Made by a program: the position numbers and the translations under genes. Below the pieces are notes generated by a model. That model saw only the letters and a list, made by a program, of their open reading frames with translations. It was not told the origin of the DNA and did not search any database. This document shows, in pieces, positions 1-9,308 of a stretch of DNA of 64,000 nt. The first letter of the stretch is position 1. Every line of letters begins with the position of its first letter. Origin of the DNA: Pseudomonas cichorii (lineage in GTDB: Bacteria > Pseudomonadota > Gammaproteobacteria > Pseudomonadales > Pseudomonadaceae); NCBI RefSeq assembly GCF_003700275.1, contig NZ_RBRE01000013.1:1-64000 (forward strand), written 5' to 3'.

Positions 1-414
1 CTGTTGAGTCTTAGAAAGTTGCTCATAATTCTTGTTGAACTGAGTTTGAGCTTTTCCATCTAGGATTTCGCTGTATGTTTTTCCGGTTTTTTTCTTTTTT
101 TGCACGATGGCTAGGCCCTGTGCAGAGGTCAGCTTACGGTGTTCGTACATGATTTTGTTACGCATTTCGTTGCTGAACTTTGTCGCGTCTTCGACGCTGA
201 TATTGCCGGCTCTCACCTCAGCGAATATCTGCTGTGACATTCGTCGAATATTGCCCTCGTAGCTTGCACGTACGCGTTCGTCCTTGATGGCATCGATGGA
301 AAAACGACTCGCCGCCCCCTCCATGCCTGCAACCGCCATTTCAAGGGGAGACCGGTCGAGCGTATGTTCGCTTTTGACAACATAACTTCCGGTTACAAGA
401 TTCGGTTCCGTCAC
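1..414 (-). CDS. Probable T6SS effector, N-terminal part only (runs off window)
   Basis: An open frame begins at a GTG (412-414) about 10 bases after the PAAR stop, with AAGGA 8 bases upstream, and is still open at base 1, so about 138 residues are visible. The visible part is soluble, charged and probably helical. Near its end it has the pattern RNKIM-x3-RKLTSAQG, a lysine run, GKTYSEIL and then F-x4-YEQLS. I associate this pattern with the helical region that precedes glycine-zipper membrane toxins in T6SS effectors, but this is pattern memory, not a search. Position directly behind a PAAR gene is the classical effector place. The toxic domain and any immunity gene lie outside the window. 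Alternatives are an adaptor or a non-toxic cargo. Confidence 0.6.
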   Translation of the reverse strand, partial: MTEPNLVTGSYVVKSEHTLDRSPLEMAVAGMEGAASRFSIDAIKDERVRASYEGNIRRMSQQIFAEVRAGNISVEDATKFSNEMRNKIMYEHRKLTSAQGLAIVQKKKKTGKTYSEILDGKAQTQFNKNYEQLSKTQQ

Positions 415-424
415 GCGAATATCC

Positions 425-970
425 TTATCCCAAAATATCGTTCAGCAATCCGTCAATACCTGTGGTTGTGCAGGTGTTCTCGTATTGAGCAAATGCCAAG
501 GTATGACATGTCCTTCCGGTCGGGTTGGAAAACTTAACCGAGTTGTTTACGTCAAAGACACCTGGCATGGAAGATCCGTCGTCAAAATGAGCTGTGCAGG
601 CAAACCCTTCATAGCTCTCTTCTGCGGGAATCTTAAAGCCGATCCAGTTCCCTTGGATGGTCATAGGGGTGGGCGGAATGAACGGTGCCGGAGTGTGGGT
701 ATCACCGATGATCACCGTACCTGAGCCGCCGATCACGACATCGCCGTGGGTTCCTACAGTACCGACCAGTGCGGCGTTCTTGCCATTGATGAAGACCGTT
801 GCTGCTACGCCCGACGCTAGCGCACTGCCGCAGGTGCAGGTGTCGCCTTTGGTCGCGGCTGCCAGTCCGTCGAAAAACACATTAGGAGAACCGGAGGCGA
901 TGGCCTTGGGGCCGTGTCCAGGCATGGGGCAACTGGTCGGGTCGGTGATACGTGCGGCTGGCTTTGCCAT
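425..970 (-). CDS. PAAR domain-containing protein (T6SS spike tip)
   Basis: The 181-residue protein starts with MAKPAARITDPTSCPMPGHG and has the glycine-rich, beta-repetitive PAAR fold over residues 1 to about 92. Likely metal ligands are C14, H19, C45, C47 and H75. PAAR proteins cap the VgrG spike of type Vi secretion machines and carry effectors. Residues 93-181 form an extension of unknown fold with cysteines at its end, possibly an effector-binding adaptor. AGGGAG lies upstream of the ATG. The stop is about 10 bases from the next open frame, so the two are probably co-transcribed. No vgrG, hcp or tss gene is in the window, so this is an orphan cargo island served by a machine elsewhere. 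Confidence 0.9.
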   Translation of the reverse strand: MAKPAARITDPTSCPMPGHGPKAIASGSPNVFFDGLAAATKGDTCTCGSALASGVAATVFINGKNAALVGTVGTHGDVVIGGSGTVIIGDTHTPAPFIPPTPMTIQGNWIGFKIPAEESYEGFACTAHFDDGSSMPGVFDVNNSVKFSNPTGRTCHTLAFAQYENTCTTTGIDGLLNDILG

Positions 971-1067
971 GCTTGACTCCCTGTCAACGAATTTAACAGG
1001 GCGACAGTATCAGACTTGCTCTGAAAAATGGCCGCGAATGGTCAGTTCTTTCACCACAATAACTTAT

Positions 1068-1408
1068 CAATGATTCTCGGTATTCCACTTGTGCCTGACC
1101 GAACCCGCTTGAAGCTGGAGCGCAAGGGCTACGAACAGACGGTAGAGTTGAACGGGACGTTTTTTCTCAATAATGTGGGGGCCATTCACAAGGCTGTGCT
1201 TGATGGCGCAGGCATACATGCCGGTCCCAGATGGTTGTTTGACGAAGCGCTGGCCTCGGGCGAGCTGGTCGAGTTGCTTGAGGAGTGGTCGCTGCCTGCG
1301 TTGCCGGTCCATCTGGTTCGTCTGAAAGGGCGCTACGTGCCCCAGCGAGTCGAACTCCTGTGCGACTGGATTGCTCAGTGTTGGGCCGAGGCCCGTTTTC
1401 CAGAATGA
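1068..1408 (+). pseudogene. LysR-family regulator, C-terminal remnant
   Basis: The frame encodes the tail of a LysR effector-binding domain: NNVGAIHKAVLDGAGIHAGP, WLFDEALASGELVELLEEW and a final PQRVELLCDWI segment match the usual end of such regulators. The helix-turn-helix and roughly the first 200 residues are absent; the sequence upstream is the start region of the PAAR gene on the other strand. No good start codon or ribosome site belongs to it. I read it as a truncated gene left at a rearrangement boundary. The coordinates cover the recognisable coding part. Confidence 0.75.
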
Positions 1409-1428
1409 TTTGCCCAGGAGTCAGCAGC

Positions 1429-1668
1429 ATGTCCTTCAACTGGCACACCGATCCCATCACCCATTCAACCCCGGTCATCCAGACCTACAAAAACACCCAG
1501 AATGTCCGCCGCTTCATGACTGAACACTGTGGCCCCGACTTCAAGTTCGACCGGCCGTTCATGGCCTGGATTGTCGACGGTTCGGCCAAGACCATGGGGG
1601 ATGTGGTCGATCAATGGCTGAACCGGCGCCAGGCAAAAGAGGTCCGGGAGGCCGGTCAGCAGGTTTAA
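1429..1668 (+). CDS. DUF6434-type small protein
   Basis: The product is 79 residues and begins MSFNWHTDPITHSTPV. CCAGGAG lies 9 bases before the ATG, which is why this start is chosen over a longer upstream frame. The pattern FNWHTDPIT, then FM-x5-G-x-DFKFDRPFMAW and DVVDQWLNR resembles the DUF6434 domain, usually found alone or next to a SAP domain. No function is known for the family. It lies 20 bases after the LysR remnant and seems intact. Confidence 0.7.
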   Translation: MSFNWHTDPITHSTPVIQTYKNTQNVRRFMTEHCGPDFKFDRPFMAWIVDGSAKTMGDVVDQWLNRRQAKEVREAGQQV

Positions 1669-1940
1669 GCCCGTGAAGGATGGCTACCCGAATGGGTGGA
1701 TCAAGACAGGTGCAGACCGGGAAATAGTTGTTTTTGGATGGCTGCTGCATTGCGCCAAACCTGAAGGCTGCACATTGCTCATTCATTTTGGTCCTGCAAT
1801 GGAATTTGCCCGGCTTTGAATGCTCTAATGATTTCAAAGAGCCATTATTTTTTGCCAGTCACCGTTTTTTCTCGTAGCGTGCACATGTAAGCCTGCGTAA
1901 TGTGAAATAGCGTAATCAATACCTCTCAGGTACAACCGCT

Positions 1941-4034
1941 TTGACTCCGACCGATATTGAAAGCCTGAAAAGCCAGTTGAAGGCGCTTGAGCAGGAAAAT
2001 CTCAGCCTCAAAGAGCAGATCTGTGTCAGCAGGCAGAAGGCCGAAATGGAGCTGGCGTTGTCGCAGGAACGCTACCGCTTTCTGTTCAACTCCATGGACG
2101 AAGGCTTTTGCATCATCGAGTTCTTTGACGGTCCGCACGGCCCTTTGAGTGATTACATTCATATCGAGGCCAATCCGGCCTACGCTTTTCATGCCGGTAT
2201 TCCCAATGTCGTCGGGCAGAAACTGCGCGAGATGGTGCCGCTGGAAGCCGATGGCTGGCTTGAGCTGTATGGCAATGTGTTGCGTACCGGCGAGCCGATC
2301 CGTTTCGAGCGTGAGCTGGTCGCGACCGGGCGTTACCTGGCGTTGACGGCCTTTCGCATCGAGCCAGTCAGTCGCAATCAGGTGGCTGTGCTGTTTCAGG
2401 ACATCACCGAGCGCAAGAATGCCGAAAAGGCCTTGCGGCAACTGAACGAGACGCTGGAAGCGCGCATCGTCGAGGCTGTCACCGAGCGCAAGGTTCTGGC
2501 CGATGTGGTCAACGGCACCAATGCCTTCATTCATGTCATCGATCCCGATTACCGCTGGCTGGCGATCAATGCTTCTGCCGTGCGAGAGTTCGAGCGTCTG
2601 TTCGGCGTCACGCCCAAGGTCGGCGACAGCATGCTCAAGTTGCTTGAGCACCGGCCCGACAGTCAGGCGACCATTCAGAGTTTCTGGGCGCGGGCGCTGG
2701 CGGGGGAGGAGTTCGTCGAGGTTGTCAGTTTTGGCGATTCAAAGGATGACACCCGCCACTATGAGATCCGCTACAGCACACTGCGCAATGTCGACGGGCA
2801 GCAGATTGGCGCCTATCTGTTTGCCTATGACGTCAGCGAGCGGCTGAACGAGCAAGCCCGCTTGAGTCAGACCGAAGAAGCCTTGCGCCAGTCGCAGAAG
2901 ATGGAAGCCGTCGGCCAGCTCACCGGTGGTATCGCCCACGATTTCAATAACCTGCTGACCGGCATTACCGGTTCGCTGGAACTGCTCAAGGCGCGCTTGA
3001 GTCAGGGCCGTTATAACGAGATTGACCGTTATGTCGCGGCTGCCCGGGATGCTTCCAAGCGTGCGGCTTCACTGACGCATCGCTTGCTGGCGTTTTCGCG
3101 CCGCCAGACGCTAGATCCCAAGCCTGTCGATATCAATCGACTGGTGATTGGCATGGAAGAACTGATCCGTCGTTCGGTCGGGCCGCATATTACGGTGGAA
3201 GTGGTGACGGCGGTCGGCTTGTGGTCGACCTTCATCGATGCGCCGCAACTGGAAAACGCGCTGCTGAACCTGTGTATCAATGCCCGCGATGCCATGCCCG
3301 AAGGCGGGCGCATCACCATTGAAACGGCCAACAAATGGATCGACGAGCGTGCTTCCCTGACGCGCGACCTGCCGCCCGGACAATACCTTTCGCTGTGTGT
3401 CAGCGATACCGGTACCGGGATGACTCCGGAAGTGATCAACCGCGCCTTCGACCCGTTTTTCACCACCAAGCCGCTGGGGCAGGGCACGGGCCTGGGGCTC
3501 TCGATGGTCTATGGTTTTGTGCGGCAGTCCGGCGGTCAGGTGCGCATCTACTCGGAAAAGGACCAGGGCACGACCATGTGCCTGTATCTGCCCCGTCATT
3601 ATCTGGGTGCCCCGCAGGATGTGCCGGAAACCGAGCCGGCCGAGTTGATCCGCGCCAAGTGCACGCAGACGGTCATGATCGTCGATGACGAGCCGACCAT
3701 TCGTATGCTGGTCAGCGAAGTGATTGAAGACCATGGCTATATTTCAGTCGAGGCCGGCGAGGGCGCTACCGCTCTGGAACTGCTGAGCACCGACATGCGC
3801 GTGGACCTGCTGGTGACCGATGTCGGCTTGCCCGGCGGCATGAATGGCCGGCAACTGGCCGACGCTGCGCGAATCATCCGTCCTGACCTGAAGGTGATGT
3901 TCATTACCGGTTATGCGGAGAATGCGATTATCGGCAACGGTCATCTTGACCCGGGCATGTGGGTGCTGACCAAGCCGTTCACCATGGAAGCTTTTGCCAG
4001 CCGCATCCATGAAATGCTCAATCTGGAAGACTGA
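1941..4034 (+). CDS. Soluble PAS-PAS hybrid histidine kinase with receiver domain
   Basis: The 697-residue protein has no membrane segments. In order it has a coiled start (1-35), a PAS domain (about 40-160), a coil, a second PAS (about 185-300), a HisKA dimerisation domain with the phosphoacceptor H333 in [10 protein letters not shown], an HATPase domain (N box [15 protein letters not shown] boxes DTGTGM and GQGTGLGL) and a C-terminal receiver with DDE near residue 580 and phosphorylatable D627 in VTDVGLPGG. The H-box DFNN type is common to Pseudomonas hybrid kinases with an attached receiver. The start is a TTG; no ATG or GTG is available upstream before an in-frame stop at 1908. Signal and partner are unknown, and no response regulator gene is adjacent. 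Confidence 0.9.
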   Translation: MTPTDIESLKSQLKALEQENLSLKEQICVSRQKAEMELALSQERYRFLFNSMDEGFCIIEFFDGPHGPLSDYIHIEANPAYAFHAGIPNVVGQKLREMVPLEADGWLELYGNVLRTGEPIRFERELVATGRYLALTAFRIEPVSRNQVAVLFQDITERKNAEKALRQLNETLEARIVEAVTERKVLADVVNGTNAFIHVIDPDYRWLAINASAVREFERLFGVTPKVGDSMLKLLEHRPDSQATIQSFWARALAGEEFVEVVSFGDSKDDTRHYEIRYSTLRNVDGQQIGAYLFAYDVSERLNEQARLSQTEEALRQSQKMEAVGQLTGGIAHDFNNLLTGITGSLELLKARLSQGRYNEIDRYVAAARDASKRAASLTHRLLAFSRRQTLDPKPVDINRLVIGMEELIRRSVGPHITVEVVTAVGLWSTFIDAPQLENALLNLCINARDAMPEGGRITIETANKWIDERASLTRDLPPGQYLSLCVSDTGTGMTPEVINRAFDPFFTTKPLGQGTGLGLSMVYGFVRQSGGQVRIYSEKDQGTTMCLYLPRHYLGAPQDVPETEPAELIRAKCTQTVMIVDDEPTIRMLVSEVIEDHGYISVEAGEGATALELLSTDMRVDLLVTDVGLPGGMNGRQLADAARIIRPDLKVMFITGYAENAIIGNGHLDPGMWVLTKPFTMEAFASRIHEMLNLED

Positions 4035-4039
4035 GCCAG

Positions 4040-4062
4040 CCGGCGGCTGAACAGGCTGCCGG
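4040..4062 (+). terminator. Possible terminator after hybrid kinase
   Basis: CCGGCGGCT and GGCTGCCGG form a nine-pair stem with two G-T pairs and a five-base loop, starting five bases after the kinase stop. There is no clean T tract, so its activity is uncertain. Confidence 0.4.
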
Positions 4063-4206
4063 AACCTTGCGCTTTATTAAGAATATTTATGGAGTATTAG
4101 CTCCAGATTCAATTGTGCCCATCACCTGAGTGAGAGTAGATTGCGCTCGCTGGCTGGTAGCTATTTGCTATTGAGTTCGCCACTTTCACTCTCGCTGGGG
4201 TATGTC

Positions 4207-5850
4207 ATGAAAAAACCCGTTTCATTGGCCAAGCGCATCGGATTGGGCTTTGCATCTGTGTTGTCCTTGTTGGTGCTGGTGACGGCTGTAGGCATTCAAC
4301 GGGTAGGTTTCATTGACGATACCTTGCGCTATGTCAGCGACAACTCTGCGCTGATTCAACGTTATGCGATCAACTTCCGTGGCAGCGTGCATAACCGCGC
4401 CATTTCCATTCGCGACGCGGTGCTGGTCAACAATGATCAGGAACTCAATCGGCATTTGAATGAGATCGTGCGTTTGCGCAAGGACTACGACACCTCCGCA
4501 GAGCCGATGGATCGTCTGTTCGCCGAGAAGAAGAACGTTTCCAGCGAAGAGAAACGTCTGTTGCAGGACATCAAGGACATCGAGCGCAAGGCGCTGGTTT
4601 CGACCGACAAGGTCCTCGAATTGCGTCGCAGCAATGACCAGGCCGGCGCGCAGGCCATGTTGCTGGCCCAGACTTCTGCCGATTACAGCGAATGGCTCAA
4701 GCGCATCAATGCGTTGATCGATCATGAAGAAGCGCAGATCAAGGGCCTGCTCGATAACGTACAGTCGGCCGCTGGCGGTTTCATGCTGCTGATGGTGATT
4801 GCGACTACGGTCGCCCTGTTGCTCAGCATTGCTGTCTCGGCGGCGATTATCCGTTCTGTCCGGTCCACGCTGGGTGCCGAGCCTGCGGAAGTTGCCGAAG
4901 TGATTCGCCGTCTGGCGCGTGGTGAGTTGAATCAGTCGATTGATTCGGCATATCCCGACAGTGTCATGGGAACCCTGAAAAACACTTTGGGCAATCTGTC
5001 CCAGACCATTCATGAAGTGCGCTCAGCCGCCGTGCAGGTGAGCGATTCATCGGCGCGCCTGCTTTCCACTTCGGCCAGCAACAACCGGCAGATCAGCCTG
5101 CAGACCAACGAGGCCCAGCATATCGCCACAGCCATCAACCAGATGGCGGGTTCGGTCAGCCAGGTAGCGGGTTATGCCTCGCAGGCTTCGGATGCCACCA
5201 AGGTTGCAGACGGTCAGGTCGAGAACGGCCATCGCATGGTCGGTGAGGCGGCCACGACCATTCAGGAACTGGCGAGCATTCTGGAAGAGGCCACGCAAAC
5301 GGTGGGGCAGGTTTCCAAGGACAGCGAAAATATCGAAACCGTGATCGAGGTGATCAACTCCATCGCCGCGCAGACCAACCTGCTGGCGCTTAACGCCGCC
5401 ATCGAGGCAGCGCGTGCCGGTGAATATGGCCGGGGGTTTGCGGTGGTGGCCGATGAAGTGCGCTCGCTGGCGACGCGCACTCAGGAGTCGACCCAGGAAA
5501 TTCGCGAGATGATCAGCAAGCTGCAAGGCGGCACCCAGGGCGCGACCCGGATCATGCAGCAAAGCTGCGAGCTGGCTCGCACGACCGTGGAACAAACTCG
5601 TGATGCGCAGGCGGCTCTCAGCAGGATTCGCGAAGAGGTCGGCGCGATCAATGATATGAACGCGCAGATCGCCAGCGCTTCGATTCAGCAGAATGCCGTG
5701 GCGGGCGACGTTGCCCAGAACATCAACCGCATTCACAGCTCGACTCTTGAGTCGGCAGTTGGCTCAAGGGACGTCGCTGCTTCCAGTGAAGAACTTGCTG
5801 AACTCGCCGATCGCCTGACCGGCAAGGTAGCGTTTTTCAAGGTGGCATAA
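4207..5850 (+). CDS. Methyl-accepting chemotaxis protein
   Basis: The product is 547 residues from ATG 4207 (MKKPVSLAKRIGLG). A longer TTG-initiated reading from 4141 adds a non-homologous stretch and is rejected. TM1 is around residues 10-30, a four-helix-bundle type periplasmic ligand domain spans about 31-190, TM2 is about 191-215, HAMP follows, and the signalling hairpin [20 protein letters not shown] is near 390-410. It senses an unidentified ligand and signals to CheA/CheW. Only the palindromic repeats at 5861-6010 separate it from ankB. It is transcribed alone. Confidence 0.93.
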   Translation: MKKPVSLAKRIGLGFASVLSLLVLVTAVGIQRVGFIDDTLRYVSDNSALIQRYAINFRGSVHNRAISIRDAVLVNNDQELNRHLNEIVRLRKDYDTSAEPMDRLFAEKKNVSSEEKRLLQDIKDIERKALVSTDKVLELRRSNDQAGAQAMLLAQTSADYSEWLKRINALIDHEEAQIKGLLDNVQSAAGGFMLLMVIATTVALLLSIAVSAAIIRSVRSTLGAEPAEVAEVIRRLARGELNQSIDSAYPDSVMGTLKNTLGNLSQTIHEVRSAAVQVSDSSARLLSTSASNNRQISLQTNEAQHIATAINQMAGSVSQVAGYASQASDATKVADGQVENGHRMVGEAATTIQELASILEEATQTVGQVSKDSENIETVIEVINSIAAQTNLLALNAAIEAARAGEYGRGFAVVADEVRSLATRTQESTQEIREMISKLQGGTQGATRIMQQSCELARTTVEQTRDAQAALSRIREEVGAINDMNAQIASASIQQNAVAGDVAQNINRIHSSTLESAVGSRDVAASSEELAELADRLTGKVAFFKVA

Positions 5851-5860
5851 CCCCACCTGT

Positions 5861-5904
5861 CGCGAATGAATTCGCTCCCACCGTGGGAGCGGATTCATCC
5901 GTGA
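5861..5904. repeat. REP-like inverted pair
   Basis: GCTCCCAC and GTGGGAGC pair around one base, flanked by GAATGAATTC on one side and GGATTCATCC on the other. The element matches the GGATTCATCCGCG-type palindromes found elsewhere in this window. It directly follows the chemoreceptor stop and may also end its transcript. Confidence 0.7.
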
Positions 5905-6004
5905 AGACGGCATTCCAGCCGACGCATCTTCATCTGTTCCCCATCCAGTGGGAGCGGATTCATCCGCGAAGGCGGCATTCCAGGCAATGCATTTTCATCT
6001 GTTC
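5883..6004. repeat. 65-bp tandem direct repeat, two copies
   Basis: The unit beginning GTGGGAGCGGATTCATCC at 5883 recurs at 5948 with only a few mismatches through the shared GTTC near 6000. The period is 65 bases. The second copy ends at the ankB stop codon. Confidence 0.8.
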
Positions 6005-6568
6005 TCACTGAACCGCAGGCGCCTGAAACTCGCCTTTGGACAGGCTGTTCACATCATTGCCCATGCTGTCGCGAATGCTCAGGTCGGCACCCTTGGCCTC
6101 CAGGGCCTTGAGGATGTCGTTGCGCTGGAACAGCGCGGCGTACATCGAGGCGGTCTGACCTGCGTTATTACGTTGGTCCGGTGCGCAATTGGCTTCTACC
6201 AGACGTTTGGCGATGCTCAGCTCGCCTTTGAAAATGGCGCCCATCAGGGCGGTATTGCCACGTTTGTCTTCGGCGCAGGGATCCGCACCGGCATCGATCA
6301 ACTGGTTAACGACTTGCTGGTGGCCGTGATAGGCCGCGAGGATCAGGCCGGTGTAGCCTTTCTCGTCCTGAATGTTCAGGTTGTAGTGAGCGTCGATGAA
6401 GGTCGCCATCATCTCGCTGTTTCCCTCTCGGGAGGCGTCGAAAAACAGGCTGCGTAACTGGTTGCTGGTCTGTTCTGAAGGGGCTTGATCGGCAGGTGGC
6501 TGATCCGAAGGTGTCTGTGCCTGAACGGCTGCGGCAAACAGCACCAGTCCGTAAAGTAGGGTGCGCAT
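6005..6568 (-). CDS. ankB: Periplasmic ankyrin-repeat protein AnkB
   Basis: The 187-residue protein has a signal peptide (MRTLLYGLVLFAAAVQA) and about four ankyrin repeats from residue 40 onward, with recognisable units such as GYTGLILAAYHGHQQVV and GNTALMGAIFKG. In P. aeruginosa ankB follows katB and its product supports catalase activity at the periplasmic side. The same order is seen here, 51 bases after the katB stop, so I infer the same role: helping KatB activity or stability against hydrogen peroxide. AGGAGAAC lies upstream of the ATG. Confidence 0.88.
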   Translation of the reverse strand: MRTLLYGLVLFAAAVQAQTPSDQPPADQAPSEQTSNQLRSLFFDASREGNSEMMATFIDAHYNLNIQDEKGYTGLILAAYHGHQQVVNQLIDAGADPCAEDKRGNTALMGAIFKGELSIAKRLVEANCAPDQRNNAGQTASMYAALFQRNDILKALEAKGADLSIRDSMGNDVNSLSKGEFQAPAVQ

Positions 6569-6619
6569 GGACGTTCTCCTGAAAACAGCCAGCCCCTCGC
6601 GGGGCTGGCCATCGACTCA

Positions 6620-8149
6620 TCAGTCTTTGAGGTTTGCAGCCAGGGCCTTGACCTTGGCCAGATCGCCCTTGGCGACTTCGGTTACCCGAGTGCCGTAGGC
6701 TGGATCTGCCTTGTAGAGGAACGAGAGCATGATGTTCTTGCTTTCGGTGTCGGTGTCAGCCAGCGACTCGCCAAAGCTCTGGACCAGATCGCTCTGCTCC
6801 TTGGCGTTGTAGGAACGGTACAGATCGCCAGCTTGCTTGAAGTTCTGCTCGCGGGTGATCTTCGCCTGCTGGGTGGTGCCGCTCAGCGGTGCCTGGCTGT
6901 AGCGTGCCTGGGTATCGGCAGGGCGCGGGCTCAGACGGCTTGGCTCATAGTTGACGCCGCTGGTGGTGTGACCCATGTTCATCGCGCCATCCTGGTTGCC
7001 GTTGTTGACGGCGACTTTAGGCTGGTTGACTGGCAGGTTCAGGCCGTTGGCGCCCAGGCGATACATCTGCGTATCGGCATAGGAGAACACGCGACCTTGC
7101 AGCAGGCGGTCTTCGGAAGGCTCGATACCCGGTACCAGGTTGGCCGGAGCCATGGCGACCTGCTCGGTCTCCTGGAAGAAGTTATCGACGTTCTTGTTCA
7201 GCACCATCTGACCGATCTTGCGCTCTGGAACATCAGGCCAGATCTTGGTGGCATCGAGTGGATCGAACTCGAACTTTGCCAGGTCGGCAGGCTTGAGGAC
7301 CTGAATGTAGAGATCCCATTTCGGGAAGTCGCCTTTCTTGATCGCGCTGACCAGATCGTTGGTCAGGTGGCTGTAGTCCTTGGACTGGACTTGAGCCACT
7401 TGTGCCGGGTCAAGGTTCTTGATGCCTTGCAGCGATTTCCAGTGGAACTTGACGTAATGCACTTCACCCTTGGCGTTGACCAGTTTGTAGGCGTGTACGC
7501 CATTGCCGTCCATGAAGCGGTAACCGGCCGGTGTCCCTTCATTGGAGTACAGCAAGGTTAAAGTACGGGTGGCTTCCGGTACGTGGGAAAAGAAATCGAA
7601 GCGGCGCGAGTCGTTATCCAGGTTGGTGCGTGGATCAGGCTTGAATGCATGAACCATATCCGGAAACTTGATGGCGTCACGGATGAAGAAAGTAGGGAAG
7701 TTGTTACCTACCAGATCCCAGTTACCATCGGCTGTGTAGAACTTGGTTGCGAAACCGTGGGGATCGCGCAATGTTTCAGGCGAGTGATTGCCATGCACAA
7801 CCGAGGAAAAGCGTACGAAGACCGGCGTTGCTTCACCGGACTTGAATACCTTTGCCTTGCTCAGGTCGCTGATATCGGCGGAAGCGGTGAATTCGCCCCG
7901 AACCCCTGTACCACGGGCGTGAACCACGCGCTCAGGAATGCGCTCGCGGTCGAAACGCTGGAGTTTTTGCAGCAACTGCACATCCTGCAGCAGCACCGAC
8001 CCTTGAGGGCCGGCAGTTTGCGAGTTCTGGTTATCGCCCACAGGGGCGCCATTGTCGCGGGTCAATGTATCAGCGTAAGCGGTCGGAATAATCATCAAGC
8101 CGACAGCAGTTAAACGCAGCATCTGTCCAGACCAGTTTAAAAACGGCAT
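6620..8149 (-). CDS. katB: Periplasmic catalase KatB
   Basis: The 509-residue monofunctional haem catalase decomposes hydrogen peroxide. An N-terminal signal peptide (cleavage expected after AYA, residue 26) indicates export. Catalytic H77 lies in ERVVHARGTG, the distal asparagine motif is LVGNNFPTFFIRD (about 147-159), and the haem-ligand tyrosine is Y357 in RVFSYADTQ. It belongs to the small-subunit clade. It is followed by ankB in a probable two-gene operon. In other pseudomonads OxyR controls this gene; I could not place a convincing OxyR site here. A Fur-like box lies about 120 bases upstream of the start. Confidence 0.95.
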   Translation of the reverse strand: MPFLNWSGQMLRLTAVGLMIIPTAYADTLTRDNGAPVGDNQNSQTAGPQGSVLLQDVQLLQKLQRFDRERIPERVVHARGTGVRGEFTASADISDLSKAKVFKSGEATPVFVRFSSVVHGNHSPETLRDPHGFATKFYTADGNWDLVGNNFPTFFIRDAIKFPDMVHAFKPDPRTNLDNDSRRFDFFSHVPEATRTLTLLYSNEGTPAGYRFMDGNGVHAYKLVNAKGEVHYVKFHWKSLQGIKNLDPAQVAQVQSKDYSHLTNDLVSAIKKGDFPKWDLYIQVLKPADLAKFEFDPLDATKIWPDVPERKIGQMVLNKNVDNFFQETEQVAMAPANLVPGIEPSEDRLLQGRVFSYADTQMYRLGANGLNLPVNQPKVAVNNGNQDGAMNMGHTTSGVNYEPSRLSPRPADTQARYSQAPLSGTTQQAKITREQNFKQAGDLYRSYNAKEQSDLVQSFGESLADTDTESKNIMLSFLYKADPAYGTRVTEVAKGDLAKVKALAANLKD

Positions 8150-8582
8150 TTTTTGAATCCCTCAAATTTTTGTATTCGGCGCCGTTATCGTAGGCGCACG
8201 GGTATTTATCTGTAATCGTAAAAATTTATCGGGGCGATTGAGATAAATATGTGAGGGATAGTGATGCTGCGCAGATGAGAATCATTATTTACATGTGGGG
8301 TTTAATATTGTTTCATCAAGTTTCAATTTTCAATGATATTAAATTAATGGCTATTGGGGTGCCAGGGAAAGTTTCTGCCGGGGCTTTGTATGGAAGTGAG
8401 CAGACATTTATCGCTGATAAACGAGTTATCTTCCTTGAAACAGCGACGATTCAAGTTTTTGCATGTTCTGCTTCGAGGTCGGCATTTTTTATTCGTTCAA
8501 CGCTTCGTCCGGGAGCCGCCAAGGCGCGTTATGATGACGCGGTCACATACTGTCATGGGTAAGCCCCGGAGCCACACGCTTG
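8150..8582. other. Gene-poor, AT-rich gap upstream of katB
   Basis: This 433-base stretch holds the katB promoter region on the minus strand and the leader of the acetyltransferase on the plus strand. I see no coding sequence with protein-like composition. The notable content is a Fur-like box at 8271-8289. Confidence 0.6.
8271..8289. promoter_or_regulatory. Fur-like box
   Basis: The core ATGAGAATCATTATT matches the Fur consensus GATAATGATAATCATTATC at about 14 of 19 positions, with the right half almost perfect. It is 122 bases before the katB start and about 290 before the acetyltransferase start. The match is by eye. Confidence 0.55.
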
Positions 8583-9308
8583 ATGTCCACTGTCACCCTG
8601 TTTGAAGCCACGCCTCCTGAAGCCCTGAAAAGCCAGATCCTGCAGATGGTCGTCGATTACGTCACCGATATCAGCATGGTCGCCATCGCCCCGAGCAATC
8701 CGCTCTACAACCTTTATCAGTACGGCATCGGCTACGAGGTGCATCTGTATCTGGATGCAATGGACGGCTCCAAAGGCATTCCGGTCGAACTGATAGTGGC
8801 GCTGGATCAACAGGACCCCTCGATCGTGACCGGCTTTGCCCTTTACCTGCCGGTCAAGGATGATCCGCAAGCCTGTACCGTGGCCTACATGGCAGTTCGG
8901 GAAAACCATCGTCGCCGTGGTATTGCCCGGGCAATGCTGGACAAGGTGCGCGAGCGCTATCCCCACGCCGAATTGTGTTGCGTGGCGGGCAAGGTGCCGT
9001 GTTTCGAGTCGATGGGCTTGCAGGTCATTGGCGCACGCGGCCCTCAGGTCATCATGAACACCCGTGATCACGGCACCGATGGTCTGCTGGCAGTGCTGGA
9101 TGTCGCGCCGATCTACCGTTCGCTGGAAGTGCAGCAGATCCATGCGTATCTGCTCAAACAGCATGGAAAAAGAGCCATGGTGGATGCCGAGAAACAGCGT
9201 GACCGCCATCTGGACCAGATGACCCGCCACGCCAGGACGCTGGTGCTGGAGCGCCTGGGTGAGGGCGGTCTGCAGAGCGGCGGGCGTGGCCCGGTGCTGG
9301 TGGCTTAA
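8583..9308 (+). CDS. GNAT family N-acetyltransferase
   Basis: The product is 241 residues. The acetyl-CoA binding core is visible as VAYMAVRENHRRRGIARAML, which holds the R/Q-x-x-G-x-G/A loop in the form RRRGIA, followed by a short beta strand and a FESMGLQVIG segment. The C-terminal 70 residues are an extra charged helical region. TTG precedes ATG directly, and the ATG at 8583 is taken. The substrate is unknown. The stop overlaps the stop of the convergent TetR gene by four bases. Confidence 0.85.
   Translation: MSTVTLFEATPPEALKSQILQMVVDYVTDISMVAIAPSNPLYNLYQYGIGYEVHLYLDAMDGSKGIPVELIVALDQQDPSIVTGFALYLPVKDDPQACTVAYMAVRENHRRRGIARAMLDKVRERYPHAELCCVAGKVPCFESMGLQVIGARGPQVIMNTRDHGTDGLLAVLDVAPIYRSLEVQQIHAYLLKQHGKRAMVDAEKQRDRHLDQMTRHARTLVLERLGEGGLQSGGRGPVLVA

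Noticed and set aside
8160..8260. Possible OxyR site before katB
   Set aside because: Several ATCG/TATC-like tetramers are present, but the ATAG-N7-CTAT spacing could not be fitted.
8251..8562. 103-residue open frame upstream of the acetyltransferase
   Set aside because: It lacks a ribosome site and protein-like composition, and it begins within the Fur-like region.
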